DNA of 9,897 nt, taken from positions 4,201 to 14,097 of the forward strand of contig CAJTON010000047.1 in the NCBI GenBank assembly GCA_910577605.1, read 5' to 3'. The DNA is from an uncultured Butyrivibrio sp. (GTDB lineage: Bacteria; Bacillota; Clostridia; Lachnospirales; Lachnospiraceae). The notes under the pieces were generated by a model. It was not told the DNA's origin and ran no database searches. It worked only from the letters and a program-made list of their open reading frames with translations. How positions within the stretch are numbered: position 1 is the first letter of the stretch; every line of letters starts with the position of its first letter. Made by a program: the position numbers and the translations under genes. Of the stretch, positions 6,448-9,897 are shown one piece after another.

Positions 6448-6469
6448 CTCCTTTTTTTTGCTACAATAG

Positions 6470-8263
6470 TTAAAACCTTCCCCCGCCTCCGGGACGTCCG
6501 CTCTCACTTTCACCCCCTTCTTCAGGATCTTCCGTATCCTCCTCCGGCAGCTCGTACCCCTCGATATACTTAGTAAGGATCTTTATGACCTCAAAAAGGC
6601 TTCCTTCACTCATCAGCTCGATATAATCCTCACCGTCTTCGCCAAGCTCATATAACTCCGCCATTTCCTCTATGGAGCGCTGCTTCACCGTTATCGTAAG
6701 AATGAGCTTTTCATTTTCTTCCTCTTCATTCGGTTCCGATTTATCTCCGTCTCCCTTGTTTCCCCCGGTATGGACCGCGCCGCCATTGCTGGAATCCCCG
6801 TCATCGAAAACGCCAGTACCGCCGTAATTATCGGAAACGCCGGAGCCGGAGCCGGAGCTGCCCTCCGTCACCTCAAACTCCACCGCCACCATATCGGCAA
6901 AAACCCGCGGCAGCCCCTCCATGCCGCTATTCGCAAGATCCGGAAACTCCCCGTCATTTACGCACAGCTGCCACGCCGCCCAGAACCCTAAAATATCCCC
7001 CCAGTCCGGATCCGGGTCTTCAAGAACGACCTCGTCATGCTTATTGTTCCTTATTATCCGGTCAAGCCTGTCATGGTAACTCTCATTCAGTGCCGTTATC
7101 GCGGGATTCGGCTCCAGATGCGCGTCCGCTATCATCTCCTCAAGGTTTTCAACGTCCCCCTCCCACACGATCGCGCCGCCGAGCGAAAAAACGGACAACA
7201 ACTTGTCGGCGACGTCCCCGATCTTACACATGATGACCCCTATGTAGACGGCGGCAAGTATTATGATAAGCACAAAGGGACCCCCGCTTGCGCAGGCGGC
7301 GGCAAGCTTCTCTATGACCGCGCTTACCGCTTTAAATAACGCCTTCCCGACAGCCTTTGCCGTCTTAGCCGTGGCTTTGGCGGCTTTCTCTGTGGTCTTT
7401 GCCGCGGTCTTTGCGGCTTCCCTTGCCGCCCTCTGTGCTGCCTTCCCCGCGGCTTTTGCAGCCTTTTTCGCTTTCCTGGCGGCTTCCCCCGCCTGCTTTG
7501 CGCTTGTACGGATCCTGTGCTCCGCGCTCCTTACGCTGCTGTCCCTTACCTTTATTGACATATCAGGCTTTTCCTGTATGTGGAAGCGTGCATTTTCCTT
7601 CGGAGCGTCCGCTTTTACAGAGCAGCCCTCCGTCCCTGAAAAGCGGCTACCTGTCCCCGGAACGGAAATATCTCCGCCCTCCATTCCCGCATACCGCCCT
7701 CCCGTCACGGAATTGTGGGCGTCAGACTGAAACCTGTAACCGCCGCGCTCCGTCCCGGAAGCGCCGTTCTGTCCGCTCCTGCCGCGGGAAGCTCCGTTCC
7801 CTCCGTTTTCCGCATACTCCGGTCCGTGTAAACGCCTCCCGTATTCCTCATTTCCTGAAAACTGTCCCTCCGCGTTCCGGGAACACCGCCTCTCCTTCCT
7901 TCGCTCCCGTATCTCCTCACGGACCTTATCTACGGTCCTTTGTGCGCCCTGCTTTGTCTTTTTTTCGGTCCATAAAGCCGCCTCCTTTGCCTTGTCGGTG
8001 ACCTTGTCAGTGGCATACGCCCCCGCGTCCTCGCTGTCGCATTCCTGCGACGCCGCCTCATTCATGGCGTTTTTTCCCCTGCTTGTGAGGCTCCTGCCCG
8101 CCCGCGTAAGGATTCTCCCCGCCTGTGCAGGCTTTTCCGCCTTCTCTGCGAAACGCTCCCTTACGGCTGTACCCTCCGTCTTAAGCGCTCCGTTTAAGGC
8201 GTCGAGGCGGGATCTCCCCGCCTCCGCCGTATGAGCCTCCGTGTTCCTTGTCCTTATATCCAT
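6470..8263 (-). CDS. CD1108-family mobile-element protein (conjugation membrane component)
   Basis: This 597-residue protein resembles the CD1108 family, which follows VirB4 in Tn1549/CTn-type elements. Residues 1-250 are polar and low-complexity, rich in Arg, Gly and Glu. Residues about 255-315 are an Ala/Lys-rich helical stretch (AARKAKKAAKAAGKAA and similar). One TM segment follows at about 327-346 (PFVLIIILAAVYIGVIMC). The outer part has a YHDRLDRIIRNNKHDEVV segment, a WAAWQL segment, a Gly/Ser/Asp linker (468-510), and LILTITVKQRSIEEMAELYELGEDG (520-544), which I recall as a typical family ending. Some relatives continue into a lysozyme or CHAP peptidase domain that degrades wall during mating; here only a 60-residue acidic/Gly tail follows, with no enzyme. 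The start has SD AAAGGGAGG and lies 47 nt after virB4. Confidence 0.8.
   Translation of the reverse strand: MDIRTRNTEAHTAEAGRSRLDALNGALKTEGTAVRERFAEKAEKPAQAGRILTRAGRSLTSRGKNAMNEAASQECDSEDAGAYATDKVTDKAKEAALWTEKKTKQGAQRTVDKVREEIRERRKERRCSRNAEGQFSGNEEYGRRLHGPEYAENGGNGASRGRSGQNGASGTERGGYRFQSDAHNSVTGGRYAGMEGGDISVPGTGSRFSGTEGCSVKADAPKENARFHIQEKPDMSIKVRDSSVRSAEHRIRTSAKQAGEAARKAKKAAKAAGKAAQRAAREAAKTAAKTTEKAAKATAKTAKAVGKALFKAVSAVIEKLAAACASGGPFVLIIILAAVYIGVIMCKIGDVADKLLSVFSLGGAIVWEGDVENLEEMIADAHLEPNPAITALNESYHDRLDRIIRNNKHDEVVLEDPDPDWGDILGFWAAWQLCVNDGEFPDLANSGMEGLPRVFADMVAVEFEVTEGSSGSGSGVSDNYGGTGVFDDGDSSNGGAVHTGGNKGDGDKSEPNEEEENEKLILTITVKQRSIEEMAELYELGEDGEDYIELMSEGSLFEVIKILTKYIEGYELPEEDTEDPEEGGESESGRPGGGGRF
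7340..7520 (-). repeat. Ala/Lys-coding low-complexity repeat inside the CD1108-like gene
   Basis: On the minus strand, imperfect short units encode KAAK, KAAG, KTAAKTTEKAAK and KATAKTAK in a row, so the DNA is a mosaic of GCC/GCG/AAG/AAA triplets. The encoded stretch should be a long basic helix on the cytoplasmic side of the single TM segment, which may contact membrane or DNA. Length variation through slippage is likely in such a tract. Confidence 0.6.
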
Positions 8264-8310
8264 AAAAACCTCCCTTTACATTTCCGCGCGCCGGACGTGA
8301 CTTTTTGCTG

Positions 8311-9897
8311 CTATAACGCCTCCCCCGGCTTTGACGTCATCAGCCTGTAAAGCTCAGTGTCCTTCGGTATCTTATTCTCAAACGGGATCAGGCTCTTCCC
8401 GAGCTTTATTAGACCGCAGCCCTCGTCGGCGTCCGTGATGTACTTGAGCTGCTCCGGCGAGATATGCAAAAGCTCCGCAAGGTCCGCCCGGTCGTCCTCC
8501 GCCTGATTGAGCATGATGACGAACTCCGAGTTTGAGAGCATCGCGCGCGCCGTGGGGCTCTGCCTCAGATCCGACACGTTCTGCGTTATCCCGACGCAGT
8601 AGCCGTTGTACTTCCTGATACGCTTCCACATCTTGTAAAAAAACTCCGCCGAATACTGGTACATCAGATAAAGGTATATCTCCTCGATTATCACGACCGT
8701 CCTCCTGCCCCTGAAACGGTTGCGCGTCACGCGGTTTAGGATATTGTCGAGCACCGCGAGCATCCCCACAGGGCGCAGCTGCTCGCCCATGTCTAAAAGA
8801 TCGTAGGATAAAAGCCTGCTGTCGGCGTCCACGTTAGTCAGATGGTTGAAAGTATTGAGCGATCCGTCAACAAAAAGCTCCAGCGCGAGCGCAAGGTCCC
8901 CCGCCTCAGGCTCCGCGCAGCCCGAAAACTCGCTGTAAAGATCAGTGAGCGTCGGCGGGTCCCCCGCGTACCCGGAGGCAAGGTATTTTTTATACACAGA
9001 GATCACACAGCGGTCGATTATGGATTTTTCTCCCGCCGATAAGCTCCCGCCCACGATCTGCTCGCATACCGACATGATGAACTCACACTTTAAGGCTATG
9101 GGGCTCTCCCGCTCGTCCATTCCGTACTCCTTATTTATGTCCATAAGGTTCAAATGGTTCTCGGACGACGCGCTGATCCTGATGCTCTCGCCGCCTAACG
9201 CCTTAACAAGCGCCGTGTACTCGCGCTCCGGATCTATGACGATCACGTCCGTGCCGGGATCCGAAAGTATGTTGTAGGCAAGCTCGTTTTTCCCTAACAT
9301 CGACTTTCCGGCTCCCGGGACCGCAAGGATAAACATGTTGGCATTTAAAAACTTCGTTTTGTCGGCGAGTATCATCGATCCGCTTATCTTATTTCTGCCG
9401 TAATAGTTGCCCTTCGTGTCGCGGACCTCCTCAACATAAAAGGGCGTGAAGGCAAGCAGCGCCTCCGTCGTCATCGTCCGCGTAAAGTCAATGCAGCGCA
9501 GCCCCCACGGGAGCGCCGTGTTGAGCCCGTCCGGCTGCTCATAGTTTAAGACGCTCATCTGGCAGAGCGCCTTGCGCGCCGCAGTCATTATAACGCCGCT
9601 GTCGTGGTCGAGCTCCTCTAAGGTATCAGCCGTATGCACGAGCGTCACCGTCACATACATCATCTTCTGGTCGCGGTTTACCAGATCGTCTAAAAATTCC
9701 TGTATCTCTTTTTTCTGCTGCTCAAGCTCATAGGGTATGTCAAGCGCCGCAAAGCCGTGCTTCTGCTGCCTCTGCTGCCAGTCCGCCCCGGCCTGGCCGC
9801 TGCGGAAGAGGTAGCCCAGCTCCACATTGAGATACGCCTTTCCGCCGAAGTACCCCCGGTCGATCATCTTCTGGAGGTCCCTCTCCACCCGGCTCCG
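8311..9897 (-). CDS. VirB4-type conjugation ATPase, C-terminal two thirds (runs off the window)
   Basis: This is the ATPase that energises assembly of the conjugative mating channel at the cytoplasmic membrane, of the CD1110 type in Tn1549/CTn elements. In the 528 visible residues: an N-terminal-domain segment (DDLVNRDQKMMYVTVTLVHTAD), the family signature (YEQPDGLNTALPWGLR), Walker A (FILAVPGAGKSMLGKNE, about 190-205), VIVIDPEREYTAL, Walker B region (VVIIEEIYLYLM, about 401-412) and GITQNVSDL. The ending (LLHISPEQLKYI, GLIKLGKSLIPFENKIP, LYRLMTSKPGEAL) is typical. The first Walker B acidic residue is Glu where I expect Asp (IDEIYLL). The reading frame is open beyond base 9897, so the GTG at 9888 is internal and 200-300 residues are missing. 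It is followed by the CD1108-like gene on the same strand. Confidence 0.95.
   Translation of the reverse strand, partial: RSRVERDLQKMIDRGYFGGKAYLNVELGYLFRSGQAGADWQQRQQKHGFAALDIPYELEQQKKEIQEFLDDLVNRDQKMMYVTVTLVHTADTLEELDHDSGVIMTAARKALCQMSVLNYEQPDGLNTALPWGLRCIDFTRTMTTEALLAFTPFYVEEVRDTKGNYYGRNKISGSMILADKTKFLNANMFILAVPGAGKSMLGKNELAYNILSDPGTDVIVIDPEREYTALVKALGGESIRISASSENHLNLMDINKEYGMDERESPIALKCEFIMSVCEQIVGGSLSAGEKSIIDRCVISVYKKYLASGYAGDPPTLTDLYSEFSGCAEPEAGDLALALELFVDGSLNTFNHLTNVDADSRLLSYDLLDMGEQLRPVGMLAVLDNILNRVTRNRFRGRRTVVIIEEIYLYLMYQYSAEFFYKMWKRIRKYNGYCVGITQNVSDLRQSPTARAMLSNSEFVIMLNQAEDDRADLAELLHISPEQLKYITDADEGCGLIKLGKSLIPFENKIPKDTELYRLMTSKPGEAL

Noticed and set aside
7037..8234. Long open frames on the strand opposite the CD1108-like gene (for example 7263-7730 and 7399-8001)
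   Set aside because: They are mirror frames of the GC-rich, Ala/Lys-repetitive gene, with no SD and low-complexity products.

Overview
The window looks like part of an integrative and conjugative element (ICE) of the Tn1549/CTn type from a gut Clostridium-like Firmicute (Lachnospiraceae or Oscillospiraceae type). The evidence is a VirB4-like ATPase followed by a CD1108-family mobile-element protein, an ICE-type ssb, strong AGGAGG ribosome binding sites, and a GC-rich backbone interrupted by an AT-rich cargo block. The genus cannot be fixed from this sequence alone.

Layout. All backbone genes are on the minus strand. Reading right to left: 9897-8311 is the C-terminal two thirds of a VirB4-type conjugation ATPase. 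8263-6470 is the CD1108-like membrane protein. The backbone is then interrupted. It resumes at 2685 with a sigma-70-type promoter, a leader of about 330 nt rich in hairpins, a MazF/PemK-type toxin gene (2317-1778), a UPF0236/ISLre2-type transposase-like gene broken by one frameshift (1769-356), and the start of a single-stranded DNA-binding protein gene (343 to beyond base 1). The last three are spaced 8 and 12 nt apart with overlapping stop/SD signals, so they form one operon.

Between about 2690 and 6425 lies a markedly AT-rich island, unlike the flanks in base composition. It holds a minus-strand three-TM membrane protein (3378-2704). Divergent from it is a four-gene plus-strand operon: an AbiJ_NTD4/HEPN-type abortive-infection-like protein (3575-4453), two tandem, distantly paralogous four-TM proteins (4487-5071 and 5055-5651, overlapping by 17 nt), and a TM/beta-rich/TM protein (5714-6382). 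The operon has a recognisable promoter just upstream and ends in a 20-bp bidirectional terminator that contains the last stop codon.

Working together. The backbone supplies conjugation (VirB4 energises the mating channel, CD1108 is a membrane component of it, SSB handles single-stranded DNA). The MazF operon may be a stability or stress module. The AT-rich island looks like defence cargo: a soluble HEPN-type sensor or effector gene co-transcribed with three membrane proteins. I know of no named system with exactly this composition, and it is the main candidate for something undescribed here.
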